Below are positions 1 to 8,436 of a DNA stretch of 52,025 bases, piece by piece (within the stretch, counting starts at the first letter, position 1; each line of letters starts with the position of its first letter). The translations under genes and the position numbers were made by a program. The notes beneath the pieces are model-generated. The model saw only the letters and a list, made by a program, of their open reading frames with translations. It made no database searches and was not told the DNA's origin. This stretch comes from a virus, in IMG/VR virus record IMGVR_UViG_3300035701_005466, positions 1 through 52,025 of that record; one strand, 5' to 3'.

Positions 1-1571
1 ATGTTCTTCTTTTCATTAATAATATTGCCACGTAGAGTTAAACTAGCAATTTGTACTGGTGGAGTTGGAGGCGCTTCAGCACCTGGCTCAGGGCCACCAA
101 GTGTACTGGGTAACTCTTCAGCTCCTGGTGCTGGTGGTTCTACTGCTGGTGGAGCACCAGCTTCTGGAGATGCTTCTGGTGGAGCTTCTATAGATTGAAG
201 AAGAGTGTCTTCAAGCTTATCAATTCTCTTACCAACTTTAATTGCAGAAATTTGTTTATCATTTAAATTAAATATTTTACGATAAATAAAGCCGCGGTCA
301 AAAACACCTTCCTGTGCCATTCCAGCAATTTCTAGTTTCATTCTCCATAGTTCTAATCTTTGTTGCGCTGCAATTGTTGATGGTGATGCCATCGTCAATT
401 CAAAGTTTACAAGATCCTGACCAGAATAGCCCAACAAGTAGAGGTGAATAATTGCAATTTTGTTAAGCTCAGATACAAAAAGGCTTTGAATTCGTTCAAT
501 GGTTTTTGCAAATCTTACATCTTCCTGTGCGAGTGTTGCTTTAGAACCAAGCTGATCTTCATAACCGAGATATGCTCTTGGAATTTTAATCGCCGCGAAC
601 ATTTTAGATTGAATGTATTGGACATCCTCAATATCACCAGTAAACTGGCCTCCAGAGAGAGTGTCAATTTGAGACTTTTGTTCGCCGCGCTTTGGTAAGA
701 AATAATCTTCCTCAACACTTAATGGATTGTAACGTAAGTCAACTCTTCCAGTTTGTGAATCTACAATTGTATTTCGCTTCATCTGAGTTTTAACTTGCTC
801 AATAAAAGCATCAACTTGTTCTGGAGGAGTATTGGCAATTTCGATATGGAATACTCTACGCTCTGGTGATCGCACAATGCGATATACGAGCATAGCATCT
901 TCAATAAGGATCAACTGCCTCCAAATTCGGCGAGCTGGTTCTAATACTGAAGAACCATATGGCAAGTATGCATCATTACCAAGCAGTCTAAAGTGGATAA
1001 TCTGCCAGTTTTCTAGAATTGTGTTTCCTCTAGTTAACCACCTGAACCGTACGGCCATAGGATCTTTTGGATCGTAACCTTCTTCACGCTCAATCTCGTT
1101 GATTGGAACTGGAACGAGATTTAATAATCCATTTTCTTCATTAGCATCGACGAATAAAACAAAATCGCCAAACTTACAAAAGTGACGCATCCATGACCAT
1201 GCATTAAAGTTAATATTCAATACATCAAAAAATAATGCTTCAAGCACGTCCTTGATCTCAGCATTTCTTGATGTTACCTCAATTACATTTCCTTCATCGT
1301 TTTTAACAGTGGCTTCATCTGCGTAGATATCCAAAGCTGAATGCAACTCTGGTGTATATTCCATTTCATTATAATCAGAGTATCTTGATAATCTTTCATA
1401 ATTTGCATATGAAGCAAGCGCTCTAACATATAATGAACTAAGCTCTTTCTTGAAAGCTTTCGCAGTTCCCTGCGGCTCCATGATCTTTTCGCCGCCAGCA
1501 ATCTTATGACGAACTACTGGACCGCTTCGAAATAATCTAGTAAGTCTTCTCCAGACTGTTTCATCGGCCAT
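1..1571 (-). CDS. 20: Portal vertex protein, T4 gp20-like (C-terminus cut by window edge)
   Basis: Seen: an open minus-strand frame begins at ATG 1571, preceded by a strong AGGAAAGGA ribosome site and an in-frame TAG, and runs off the window after about 523 codons. The protein has the order expected of T4-type portals: an N-terminal WRRLTRLF stretch, a segment with ELHSALDIYADEAT, and the hallmark RSPERRVFHIEIAN followed by RNTIVDSQTG and NPLSVEEDYFLPKRG. Known: gp20 forms the dodecameric ring at the unique capsid vertex, docks the terminase and passes DNA. T4 gp20 is 524 residues, so only a short tail should be missing. Odd: the last 60 or so visible residues are rich in Pro, Ala, Glu and Gly, a low-complexity extension not typical of T4. 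It lies five bases downstream of the large terminase, the usual packaging-gene neighbourhood. Confidence 0.93.
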   Translation of the reverse strand, partial: MADETVWRRLTRLFRSGPVVRHKIAGGEKIMEPQGTAKAFKKELSSLYVRALASYANYERLSRYSDYNEMEYTPELHSALDIYADEATVKNDEGNVIEVTSRNAEIKDVLEALFFDVLNINFNAWSWMRHFCKFGDFVLFVDANEENGLLNLVPVPINEIEREEGYDPKDPMAVRFRWLTRGNTILENWQIIHFRLLGNDAYLPYGSSVLEPARRIWRQLILIEDAMLVYRIVRSPERRVFHIEIANTPPEQVDAFIEQVKTQMKRNTIVDSQTGRVDLRYNPLSVEEDYFLPKRGEQKSQIDTLSGGQFTGDIEDVQYIQSKMFAAIKIPRAYLGYEDQLGSKATLAQEDVRFAKTIERIQSLFVSELNKIAIIHLYLLGYSGQDLVNFELTMASPSTIAAQQRLELWRMKLEIAGMAQEGVFDRGFIYRKIFNLNDKQISAIKVGKRIDKLEDTLLQSIEAPPEASPEAGAPPAVEPPAPGAEELPSTLGGPEPGAEAPPTPPVQIASLTLRGNIINEKKN

Positions 1572-1576
1572 CTAGT

Positions 1577-3244
1577 TTATCCTTTCCTTGGGATGAACAT
1601 CCCCATCTCGTGCATCAAATCAACATATTTACCATTTGGTAGCTGCATAACATATGGTCGCTGTGGATTACCAAATGTACCAAGTGATCTTACCGGAACG
1701 TGATCTGGATTCTTAGAAGCGCCATGAATTTGTGTATTTGCTGTTTGTGACAATCTCATTGCACCTATCATTGCTGCAGTAATATCTGGTGTGTTATAAA
1801 CACCACCATACATATTGTCCCTAATCCAAATAGCAAGTGCAGCGGCCATAATTAAATCGTCATGACGACCGCTTCTTGCTTCTGGACGACCATTATTCCA
1901 TATGAACGTTTCCATTTCAATTCTAAATCTAGCAGAATGAATTCTAGCAGCTTTAAGCCTTATAACTTCTTCTAGTTTATTTAACATGAATGATCTATTT
2001 GGTCCAATAGTCATTATACCAGGAGTGTATTCATGGCTCATTGATCCATGAGAAGCATGACCTGGTTCACCAAGTTTTTCGCCAGCCTTAGCTCCTCTTT
2101 TGCTATAAAACAAATTTGGATAATTAAGTAATTTAATGTGTTCTAGTAATGCTAAACCAACAGCATTATTTTCAACAACCATTAATGCATTATTGTACTT
2201 TGCTCCAAGATCACATAGTGCTGCAGCATAATCATTTACCTCTAATTTTTGAGATAATTCAGCAACCTGATCTAGTGATTCTGCATCAAATAAAACAGCA
2301 CCTGAGAAGTCTTGACCTCTACCAGTAGCAGTATCAACTCCAAGAATATACTTGCGTTTTGGAATTGGCTCTATAAAAATACGAGTCCCATCTGAAATAT
2401 CTGCAGACATCTGCGTGCTTAATACATAAGCGATTGATTCTGACCCAAAGAATGTATCGCCAGATGCTAAAAATTGGCATTCATATTCTTGAGCTACTTG
2501 TCTAGGTGACCATCCCTTTGTCTCACCCCTAAACCATGATGATGTATGCTTACCATTTTTATCAAGAGATAAATCAGAGATATGCTCTGGATGCTCCCAC
2601 CACTCAGTCCTAATTGGGTTAAAGTCATTCTTTGATTCTATAGCATCTTCATAAATTTTATGAAATACATTTCCAACTCCATTTGGAGTTGATAACATTA
2701 TGATGCGTCCACCTTCTGAAATTGTTGGTCTAATACCTGTCCAGATATCATCAAATCCCTCAATGTGCGCAGCCTCATCTACAACTAATAGAGAAAGTGC
2801 TTCAGATCGGCCGGCATCTGCTGAATTGGCGATAGATTTGACAAATGACCCATTGGCTAATTCTATTGATGTCTTGTTATCAGTGGTTATATCTGCGAGC
2901 AATAACCACTTAGGTACACCCTTTAAAGCAACACGAACACGTCGAACCACCTGTTTGGCGGTTTCAGCTTTAGTTGCAAGACATAAAACAGATTGATTTG
3001 GATGAAATAAAATCATCCAAGTAATAAATGCAGATGTTATTTCTGTAAATCCCATCTGTCTTGGCTTCAAAATAACATTAAATCTCTTCTTTTTGAAAGA
3101 TTCAATAGTTTTATTTTGATATTCGAATGTCTTAAATGGGATAAGTCCGCGAGTAGGGTGCCGAATCTTTACATACTTGTTTATAAAGTAAATTGGATCT
3201 GTTCCACAACGGATAATCTCCTCTTTAACAGAGGCTTTCCGCAT
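1577..3244 (-). CDS. 17: Terminase large subunit, T4 gp17-like packaging ATPase/nuclease
   Basis: Seen: 555 residues. The ATPase half has an adenine-motif-like FEYQ near residue 41, a Walker A-type loop PRQMGFTE at 61-68, Walker B LLVVDEAAH around 152-160 (D156, E157) and coupling motif STPNG at 185-189. The nuclease half has an RNase H-like fold with GVDTATGRG (D304), VVEN (E358) and RHDDLIMAAA (D462, D463), matching the acidic triad of gp17. Known: the protein translocates DNA into the prohead and cuts the concatemer. Length is close to T4 gp17 (610) without its extra N-terminal part. Odd: the P-loop has Phe where the classical Lys would be, a variant seen in other phage terminases. The start at 3244 is four bases after the preceding gene, consistent with translational coupling. 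Confidence 0.95.
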   Translation of the reverse strand: MRKASVKEEIIRCGTDPIYFINKYVKIRHPTRGLIPFKTFEYQNKTIESFKKKRFNVILKPRQMGFTEITSAFITWMILFHPNQSVLCLATKAETAKQVVRRVRVALKGVPKWLLLADITTDNKTSIELANGSFVKSIANSADAGRSEALSLLVVDEAAHIEGFDDIWTGIRPTISEGGRIIMLSTPNGVGNVFHKIYEDAIESKNDFNPIRTEWWEHPEHISDLSLDKNGKHTSSWFRGETKGWSPRQVAQEYECQFLASGDTFFGSESIAYVLSTQMSADISDGTRIFIEPIPKRKYILGVDTATGRGQDFSGAVLFDAESLDQVAELSQKLEVNDYAAALCDLGAKYNNALMVVENNAVGLALLEHIKLLNYPNLFYSKRGAKAGEKLGEPGHASHGSMSHEYTPGIMTIGPNRSFMLNKLEEVIRLKAARIHSARFRIEMETFIWNNGRPEARSGRHDDLIMAAALAIWIRDNMYGGVYNTPDITAAMIGAMRLSQTANTQIHGASKNPDHVPVRSLGTFGNPQRPYVMQLPNGKYVDLMHEMGMFIPRKG

Positions 3245-3247
3245 GGA

Positions 3248-3673
3248 TTAATCCTTTTCTGGCAAGCCGATAAGATTATCTACAGTATACGTCCGGCGAT
3301 ATACTATTTCCCATCTATCATTTAATGATACTTTTTGAAGATCATATCCACGAGAACCCTTTTTCTCAGTCATACTGAGCGTTCCATTGCCAATTTCTTT
3401 GTAATGTTTCTTTAACCCTTTTACAAAGCTATCCATAAATTTTGACATAGCATCAACTTGTGATGCACGGCGGCCAACATCACCAAGACCACGCTCATGG
3501 CAGTGGCAATATAAAGTAACAGACTCACCCTGAGTGCGGTGAGTGAAGTTTCTTGTTGGAACTTGCGTCCTGTAATCAACTAAAGCCTGCTCTAAAGATG
3601 CTCGTGGATCTTCCTTTTGACTATAAGCAGTTCCTGCAACATCAAAGCTTTTTGGTTTCTCTTGTTTTGGCAT
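3248..3673 (-). CDS. Hypothetical protein upstream of terminase
   Basis: Not recognised. The 141-residue protein is charged and probably soluble, with no signal peptide or membrane segment. It has a CHCHERGLGDVGRRASQ stretch near residues 56-72, and its C-terminal half reads as alternating strands (YDLQKVSLNDRWEIVYRR). Its position directly before the large terminase is where T4 keeps the small terminase gp16, but the sequence lacks the long helical coiled-coil expected of that family, so the role is not assigned. Start ATG 3673 is preceded by GGGAGAG, which lies inside a predicted hairpin (3677-3707). It ends four bases before the terminase start. Confidence 0.8.
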   Translation of the reverse strand: MPKQEKPKSFDVAGTAYSQKEDPRASLEQALVDYRTQVPTRNFTHRTQGESVTLYCHCHERGLGDVGRRASQVDAMSKFMDSFVKGLKKHYKEIGNGTLSMTEKKGSRGYDLQKVSLNDRWEIVYRRTYTVDNLIGLPEKD

Positions 3674-3676
3674 TAG

Positions 3677-3707
3677 GCCACTCTCCCTATTCGGGATAAA
3701 TAGTGGC
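3677..3707 (-). promoter_or_regulatory. Hairpin enclosing the ribosome binding site of the 141-residue gene
   Basis: This 40-base gap is one of the two largest true intergenic gaps in the window. It holds an imperfect inverted repeat: outer arms GCCACT and AGTGGC, inner arms TCCC and GGGA around GAATA. The GGGA arm is part of the Shine-Dalgarno sequence for the ATG at 3673, so folding would hide the ribosome site. There is no U-run after it, so it does not look like an intrinsic terminator. A translational control role is inference. Confidence 0.3.
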
Positions 3708-3713
3708 GTTGCC

Positions 3714-3941
3714 CTAGCTGTCCACTTTCTTCAACATTTTATTAACAAAATTGTTGATTTCTTCAGCACTTGGCCTATATCCAGCCTCCCAGCGCTCTTC
3801 TCTATGCTCAATAAATTGTATAAAACAAAGATTGCAACAATTCCATTTAAAATATGTTTGATCATCCTTCATTATAAAATCACATAATGGGCACCATGTT
3901 GGTTTTATTAACGATTGCCTCTCTTCTGGTGTCATTGCCAT
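3714..3941 (-). CDS. Small zinc-ribbon-like protein
   Basis: The 75-residue protein carries WCPLC at 16-20 and CCNLC at 35-39, two CxxC-type knuckles 15 residues apart, so it very probably binds one zinc ion. The rest is helical and charged (FIEHREERWEAGYRPSAEEINNFVNKML). The function is unknown; small zinc-ribbon proteins of this size are common in T4-like phages and may bind nucleic acid or protein. The ATG at 3941 overlaps the TAA of the gene above by two bases or lies immediately after it, implying coupled translation. A gap of 40 bases follows. Confidence 0.8.
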   Translation of the reverse strand: MAMTPEERQSLIKPTWCPLCDFIMKDDQTYFKWNCCNLCFIQFIEHREERWEAGYRPSAEEINNFVNKMLKKVDS

Positions 3942-3942
3942 A

Positions 3943-4266
3943 TTAATCCTTTATAACCCAAAAATCAAATCTTTCTCGTGTTGCATCATTATATTTGCTA
4001 TGATGAAATGTAAGATCTACAACTGAAACTCCATCTGGCGTTGATTCATCTATTTTAAATGAAATTGATATTTTAGTTCCCCATCTGCTTGATTTAAATT
4101 GCATTGTTTTACCATCTGCATTTCTTATATCAACATCAACAGACTCTATTCCTAATGAAGCTGCTTGATCTATGATCAATTTAGCAGAGTAATCACCTGT
4201 ATGTGCATAAACGTTGCACAATGTCATTGATGTTATTACTCCTCTTTTAGATTTTCGCTGTTTCAC
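3943..4266 (-). CDS. Hypothetical protein, 107 aa
   Basis: Not recognised. Basic N-terminus (MKQRKSKRG), then a probably beta-rich body with motifs such as SVDVDIRNADGKTMQF and KISISFKIDE. There is a weak hydrophobic stretch but no convincing signal peptide or membrane span. It overlaps the spanin-like gene by four bases (ATGA) and is followed within two bases by the zinc-ribbon gene, so it is in the same operon as lysis-type genes. Any lysis role would be guilt by association only. Confidence 0.72.
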   Translation of the reverse strand: MKQRKSKRGVITSMTLCNVYAHTGDYSAKLIIDQAASLGIESVDVDIRNADGKTMQFKSSRWGTKISISFKIDESTPDGVSVVDLTFHHSKYNDATRERFDFWVIKD

Positions 4267-5066
4267 TTAAAAAGCCTGAATCCTAATGTTAGGCCACAAC
4301 CGTTACCATTTGACATCACAGAACATTGAGCACCTAAAGATATTCTATCAAAATGATAAGATAATCCAGCAGATATACGTTTTTCACCTATGAAATCTGT
4401 TCCAATGTCTAACCAGATCTTCTGTTTCCATGTCTGGGCCAATACTCCGGTATCAACACCTGCTAATACAACATCAACAGACATAGTCGGCTCAGATGAT
4501 GTAACAAATGAATTCCATGTTCCATTTTTATTTCTAGCTACAGCGACTGTTAGCTTTAATGGTCTCATTTGCTTAATTGAAATGAATCCATATGGAGGAT
4601 CTGTTAACGTAAATCCATTAACAGCTATTGGGCCAAAATCTTTTTCAAAATCTACTCTTTTTCTTACTATCTTAGGATCATCAGGGCTTGGTCCAGCTGG
4701 CGTTTGATGAACATTTAAAGCAGATTCATATGCTTTTTTCCAGACTATGACAAGCTGCTGTGTTGTTAATAGTTGTGTTTGTGAATCATCAATTTGTTTC
4801 TTCAATTCAGCAACTTCAGCTTGCTTTGTATCTAATAGCTTTGTTAATCCATCCATTTGTACAATAGCAGTTGCATAAAGACCATTTTTTATCTCAATTG
4901 TCTTTTCATTTTGAGCAACTTGCGTAGCTAAAACAGAAATTTCATTATTTCTTGATTTAGCTCCGCATCCATAACCAATGTACCCTATAATCAATATTAC
5001 TATTATTCCAATGGCAAGTTTCCAATATTTTAAAGTATATGATAAAATCAATTTAAAAATTGCCAT
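4263..5066 (-). CDS. Membrane-anchored coiled-coil protein, possible spanin
   Basis: Seen: 267 residues. A short cytoplasmic N-terminus is followed by one transmembrane helix (about 16-34, KLAIGIIVILIIGYIGYGC). Next comes a predicted coiled coil (about 40-105, with EISVLATQVAQNEKTIEI and LDTKQAEVAELKKQID), a Pro-rich linker (about 120-130) and a beta-rich C-terminal domain ending in alternating strands with a terminal aromatic-basic LFK. Known: inner-membrane spanins have an N-terminal anchor and periplasmic coiled coil, and usually sit beside holin genes. Here the gene directly follows a holin-like gene. Odd: the C-terminal 130 residues have beta strands typical of outer-membrane or periplasmic proteins and are too long for a standard Rz. 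Function is inferred; a non-lytic envelope protein is the alternative. Confidence 0.55.
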   Translation of the reverse strand: MAIFKLILSYTLKYWKLAIGIIVILIIGYIGYGCGAKSRNNEISVLATQVAQNEKTIEIKNGLYATAIVQMDGLTKLLDTKQAEVAELKKQIDDSQTQLLTTQQLVIVWKKAYESALNVHQTPAGPSPDDPKIVRKRVDFEKDFGPIAVNGFTLTDPPYGFISIKQMRPLKLTVAVARNKNGTWNSFVTSSEPTMSVDVVLAGVDTGVLAQTWKQKIWLDIGTDFIGEKRISAGLSYHFDRISLGAQCSVMSNGNGCGLTLGFRLFK

Positions 5067-5336
5067 TTATTCTTTCCCATCATTTGGCTTAGAACCAGAA
5101 TCTTCTTGTGGAGCATTTGTTTCAGTATAACGTCTTGCAACATATGCTCCAAGTACTGGACCTAATATTGCAGCTATAGATAGAGAATCTATAGTTCCAA
5201 ATGAATATGAGAAACTACCAATTACAATTGACGCACCACCAACTATAACTTTAACCATTACAACAATAAATGCAACAACAGATAACGTATGCGTTAAACT
5301 TTTATTTCCAGTTGAATCATTCAATAACATTTTCAT
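5067..5336 (-). CDS. Holin-like small membrane protein
   Basis: The 89-residue protein begins MKMLLNDSTGNKS, then has two hydrophobic helices (about 17-37 and 52-67, the second containing SIAAILGPVLGAYVARRY) and a charged hydrophilic tail ending NDGKE. Size, two membrane spans, the charged C-terminus and the neighbour with a single anchor plus coiled coil fit a class II-like phage holin that would permeabilise the inner membrane. Only two bases separate it from the nuclease gene upstream, and one base from the spanin-like gene downstream. No catalytic residues are expected. No endolysin was found beside it in this window, so a lysis role is likely but not proven. Confidence 0.6.
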   Translation of the reverse strand: MKMLLNDSTGNKSLTHTLSVVAFIVVMVKVIVGGASIVIGSFSYSFGTIDSLSIAAILGPVLGAYVARRYTETNAPQEDSGSKPNDGKE

Positions 5337-5337
5337 A

Positions 5338-8300
5338 TTACACTATTTCTACATGAGCATAGCCATCTGAGCTTGTTATTTCTATGCTATGATCTACAAT
5401 ATCTCTCATGAAATCAACATGAGATACAATGAACACTGTATTAAATGCTTCTTTAAGGTATTCAAACATTCTTTGCAATGCTTCGAGATGTTCACTGTCA
5501 AGCTTACCAAAACCTTCATCTATAATCAATATATCTGTTTTAGGTAGTGACGATACACTTAAAAGAGCTACACGTATAGCAAGAGATGCAATAAACTTTT
5601 CAGCTCCAGAGCCTAATGATAGAGGTCTGCTCTTATAATCACCGTATTGAATGAATAAGCTTACAGTCTGTTCATCAGCATCTTCTTCAAAAAATACATT
5701 AAACTTGACGATTCCAGAAAGAATCTTTGAAATCTCTGAATTGATTATTGGCAATATTAATGACAATATTCTGTATGGCAGGCCATTTTTTCCACACATG
5801 TCGACAAGCGCTTCATAGTGCTGTGCCTGCAGTTTCAAACCGTCATATTCATTCAAATTATTACGTACTTGTTCTTCAAGAGCCTGGGCTGCTCCAAGTT
5901 TTTTAAGATGGTTGCCAGCCAAATCTCTTTCTCTTGAAATTTCATCTGTGACATTTTTTTCAGCAAACTTCAAAGCTGCCAAAGAAGTATCATCTACTTC
6001 GCCAAGTTCATCTAGTTGTTGTTCGAAGTTGCAAATCTCTTGTGAATTTAGCGCAATCTTAGAATCTATATTTGCAAGGTCTGTTTGACTTTTAGATAAT
6101 GATAAATCAAGTTCAGATTTTTTTTGTTCCCAACTTGTAATATCAGTATGCACTACCATAATATTCTCAAGATTAGTTCGTTCTATAAATGTTGCATCAC
6201 TATTAACTTTCAACTGTTCAATAGTTGTTTCAATTATATCTTTTTGAGAAATAAAGTTTGTTGCATTTACAATAAATTTGCAAGTTGGAAATGAATTACC
6301 GCAAGGAATACCATCAAGCGTTTTAAGCGATTCTCTTCCTTGTGAAAGTTTCATTTTATTTAATGTTAAATCAACGTATTCACCTTCAAGTTTAGATCTA
6401 ACTCTTTCTAATTCTGGTACTAGATCACTTAATAAAATATTAGGCGCATTAGGCCGTGTTGCATCAATATTTACTAGTTCACTTATTGTTTTTTGAAATT
6501 TTTGGTCAATAGCACGTTTTCTAGTATGAAAACCAACAGATGAGTCAATTGCGCTTTCAATTTTCTTATTTAATTTCTCTCTCTTAGCCAATGTTTCTTC
6601 AACATTTTTTTCTATTGAAATAGATGATCTTATTTGACTTAAATCTTTTTCAAGATCATTAATATGTCTATTAGCATCTGCAATAGCTAGCTCATGTATA
6701 CTACATTTGCTTAATAAATCTAAACTTTGCTCTTCAAGTTTATTTCGATCAACTTTAAGCTTGCCCATTATTTCTTTAAGATCATCTTTGGCAGCATTAC
6801 CGATTTGCTCATAAGCATCAAGATCTAAAAATCTAAAAAGAATCTTTCTTCTATCTGTTTCACGGCAATTTAGAAGATCTGCTCCGCCTGGTAAACCGAA
6901 TATCGGATTTTGCGTAACCATAGTCGTAAGTGCAAAATCCTCAAAACTTCCTATAACTTGCCTAATTGCTTTTTCTGTTTCTGGTCTGCTAGTACCATTT
7001 AATGATTCATCTACCATAGAAAAGTCAAGAGTTGTTTTACCCCACTGCTTAGTTTCTGCAAGCTTTCTTTGGCCATAACTAATTCTTTCTATACTTCTTT
7101 CTATAGAATATGGTTGGCCATTTGATTCAAAATCAACATACATTGATCCCACATCCTTATTATCATTTACAAGGTCTATATTTCTTGGAACTTCTTTCGA
7201 TATTTTATCAAATAATGATTCTAACATAATATCAAATATTGATGATTTACCTGAAGCATTAGGTGCAAAAATACCAACTAATCCAGATAACTTGGTGAAA
7301 TCTATAATATTTCCTTCACCATAATTTAGCATGTTATCCCAAGAAATTTTGTTAAGAGTCCACGTAGATCCTCTTGGCGCTCCATCAGAATCTACATGTA
7401 ATGTTTCATATTGACGAAATAACAGAATAATCTCGTCAATATCAGTTTCTTTAGTGCCACGTTCTTTAAGATGATCTCTCATTAGCTTATCTCTAGAACC
7501 AACAAGCTCATCAATATCTGGTGCAGTCATCTCTGCACGTTCACCAGATGAATCAGGAATAATAATTTCTATTGGTAAAAAGGCCTCACGTATTTTATGT
7601 TCTAATTCAATTCTGCGTGATGGTGTAAGCTCACCTTCAACAATTGCTCTTACTCTAGAGGATTTTGGCACTGTTATATTAGAAAGATCTAATGTAGATG
7701 GAACTTTGATTGTATAAAATCTTCCAGGTGCATTTATTTCATGAAAATCAACCTTAAAGTCAGTCTTGCTATTAATTTCCCATAACAAGAATCCTTTAGT
7801 TAATTCTTCGCCATAATTCTGCTGAATTAGTGACCCAGGATATTGCATTCTACCATCTCTAAAAGATTGCTGTTTATGAATATCACCTAAAAGTACAAAA
7901 TCCATGACATCAAATTTTTTGACTTCAACTTCAGCATCTTCCATTACAAATCCAATATCTGTAGTACAGCCGGATATTGATCCATGAAATAATCCTATGT
8001 TGATATCATGTTCATGCGGTTTGAATACTTGGTCATGATCACGAATATCATAATTCCAAAATGTAAACCCAATTTCACATGATATTGGCACTTTGTTTGG
8101 TGGTAGAAGATGAAGTGGCCGCTTTGTTCTACCTTGCAATGCTCTGACTATTGGTGATATTGCATCTGTTCTATTTTTATTCTTTAAGTTTAGATCATGG
8201 TTGCCAAGGACTATCCAATATGGAGCAATTTCACATATTGAAATACAATGATTAGCTACATCATCAAACAATTCTGGTGATACAGCTAATTTTGAATGTA

Positions 8301-8436
8301 CTGTGTCACCAGTGTTAATGACAAGATCTGGTTTAAGAATTTTTAATTTTCTATAAAGATCATCAAATGCTTCATTATATTCAGATCTATACTTAAAATT
8401 CCTAATGTGCAAATCAGATATGTGTGCAATTCTCAA
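5338..8436 (-). CDS. Single-chain SbcD-SbcC (T4 gp47-gp46) recombination exonuclease fusion
   Basis: Seen: 1032 residues holding two normally separate proteins. Residues 1-340 are a calcineurin-like Mre11/gp47 nuclease with DLH (D8, H10), GDT (D44), GNHD (78-81), LFHGS (H151) and GDIH (184-187). Residues 360-1032 are a Rad50/gp46 ATPase: Walker A APNASGKSS 391-399, Q-loop near 509, coiled coils about 540-700 and 730-880, a hook turn PCGNSFPTC at 711-719, ABC signature LSLGSGAEKF 939-948, Walker B ILIIDEG 969-975 and H-loop H1006. Known: in T4, gp46 and gp47 form a complex that resects DNA ends for recombination-dependent replication and host DNA breakdown. The reading frame is continuous, with no internal stop or restart. 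It overlaps the primase gene by four bases. The fusion fixes a 1:1 stoichiometry. Confidence 0.93.
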   Translation of the reverse strand: MRIAHISDLHIRNFKYRSEYNEAFDDLYRKLKILKPDLVINTGDTVHSKLAVSPELFDDVANHCISICEIAPYWIVLGNHDLNLKNKNRTDAISPIVRALQGRTKRPLHLLPPNKVPISCEIGFTFWNYDIRDHDQVFKPHEHDINIGLFHGSISGCTTDIGFVMEDAEVEVKKFDVMDFVLLGDIHKQQSFRDGRMQYPGSLIQQNYGEELTKGFLLWEINSKTDFKVDFHEINAPGRFYTIKVPSTLDLSNITVPKSSRVRAIVEGELTPSRRIELEHKIREAFLPIEIIIPDSSGERAEMTAPDIDELVGSRDKLMRDHLKERGTKETDIDEIILLFRQYETLHVDSDGAPRGSTWTLNKISWDNMLNYGEGNIIDFTKLSGLVGIFAPNASGKSSIFDIMLESLFDKISKEVPRNIDLVNDNKDVGSMYVDFESNGQPYSIERSIERISYGQRKLAETKQWGKTTLDFSMVDESLNGTSRPETEKAIRQVIGSFEDFALTTMVTQNPIFGLPGGADLLNCRETDRRKILFRFLDLDAYEQIGNAAKDDLKEIMGKLKVDRNKLEEQSLDLLSKCSIHELAIADANRHINDLEKDLSQIRSSISIEKNVEETLAKREKLNKKIESAIDSSVGFHTRKRAIDQKFQKTISELVNIDATRPNAPNILLSDLVPELERVRSKLEGEYVDLTLNKMKLSQGRESLKTLDGIPCGNSFPTCKFIVNATNFISQKDIIETTIEQLKVNSDATFIERTNLENIMVVHTDITSWEQKKSELDLSLSKSQTDLANIDSKIALNSQEICNFEQQLDELGEVDDTSLAALKFAEKNVTDEISRERDLAGNHLKKLGAAQALEEQVRNNLNEYDGLKLQAQHYEALVDMCGKNGLPYRILSLILPIINSEISKILSGIVKFNVFFEEDADEQTVSLFIQYGDYKSRPLSLGSGAEKFIASLAIRVALLSVSSLPKTDILIIDEGFGKLDSEHLEALQRMFEYLKEAFNTVFIVSHVDFMRDIVDHSIEITSSDGYAHVEIV

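Noticed and set aside
3248-3673. Small terminase (gp16) by position next to the large terminase
   Set aside because: The protein lacks the central coiled-coil helices of gp16-type small terminases and appears partly beta. Position alone is not enough.
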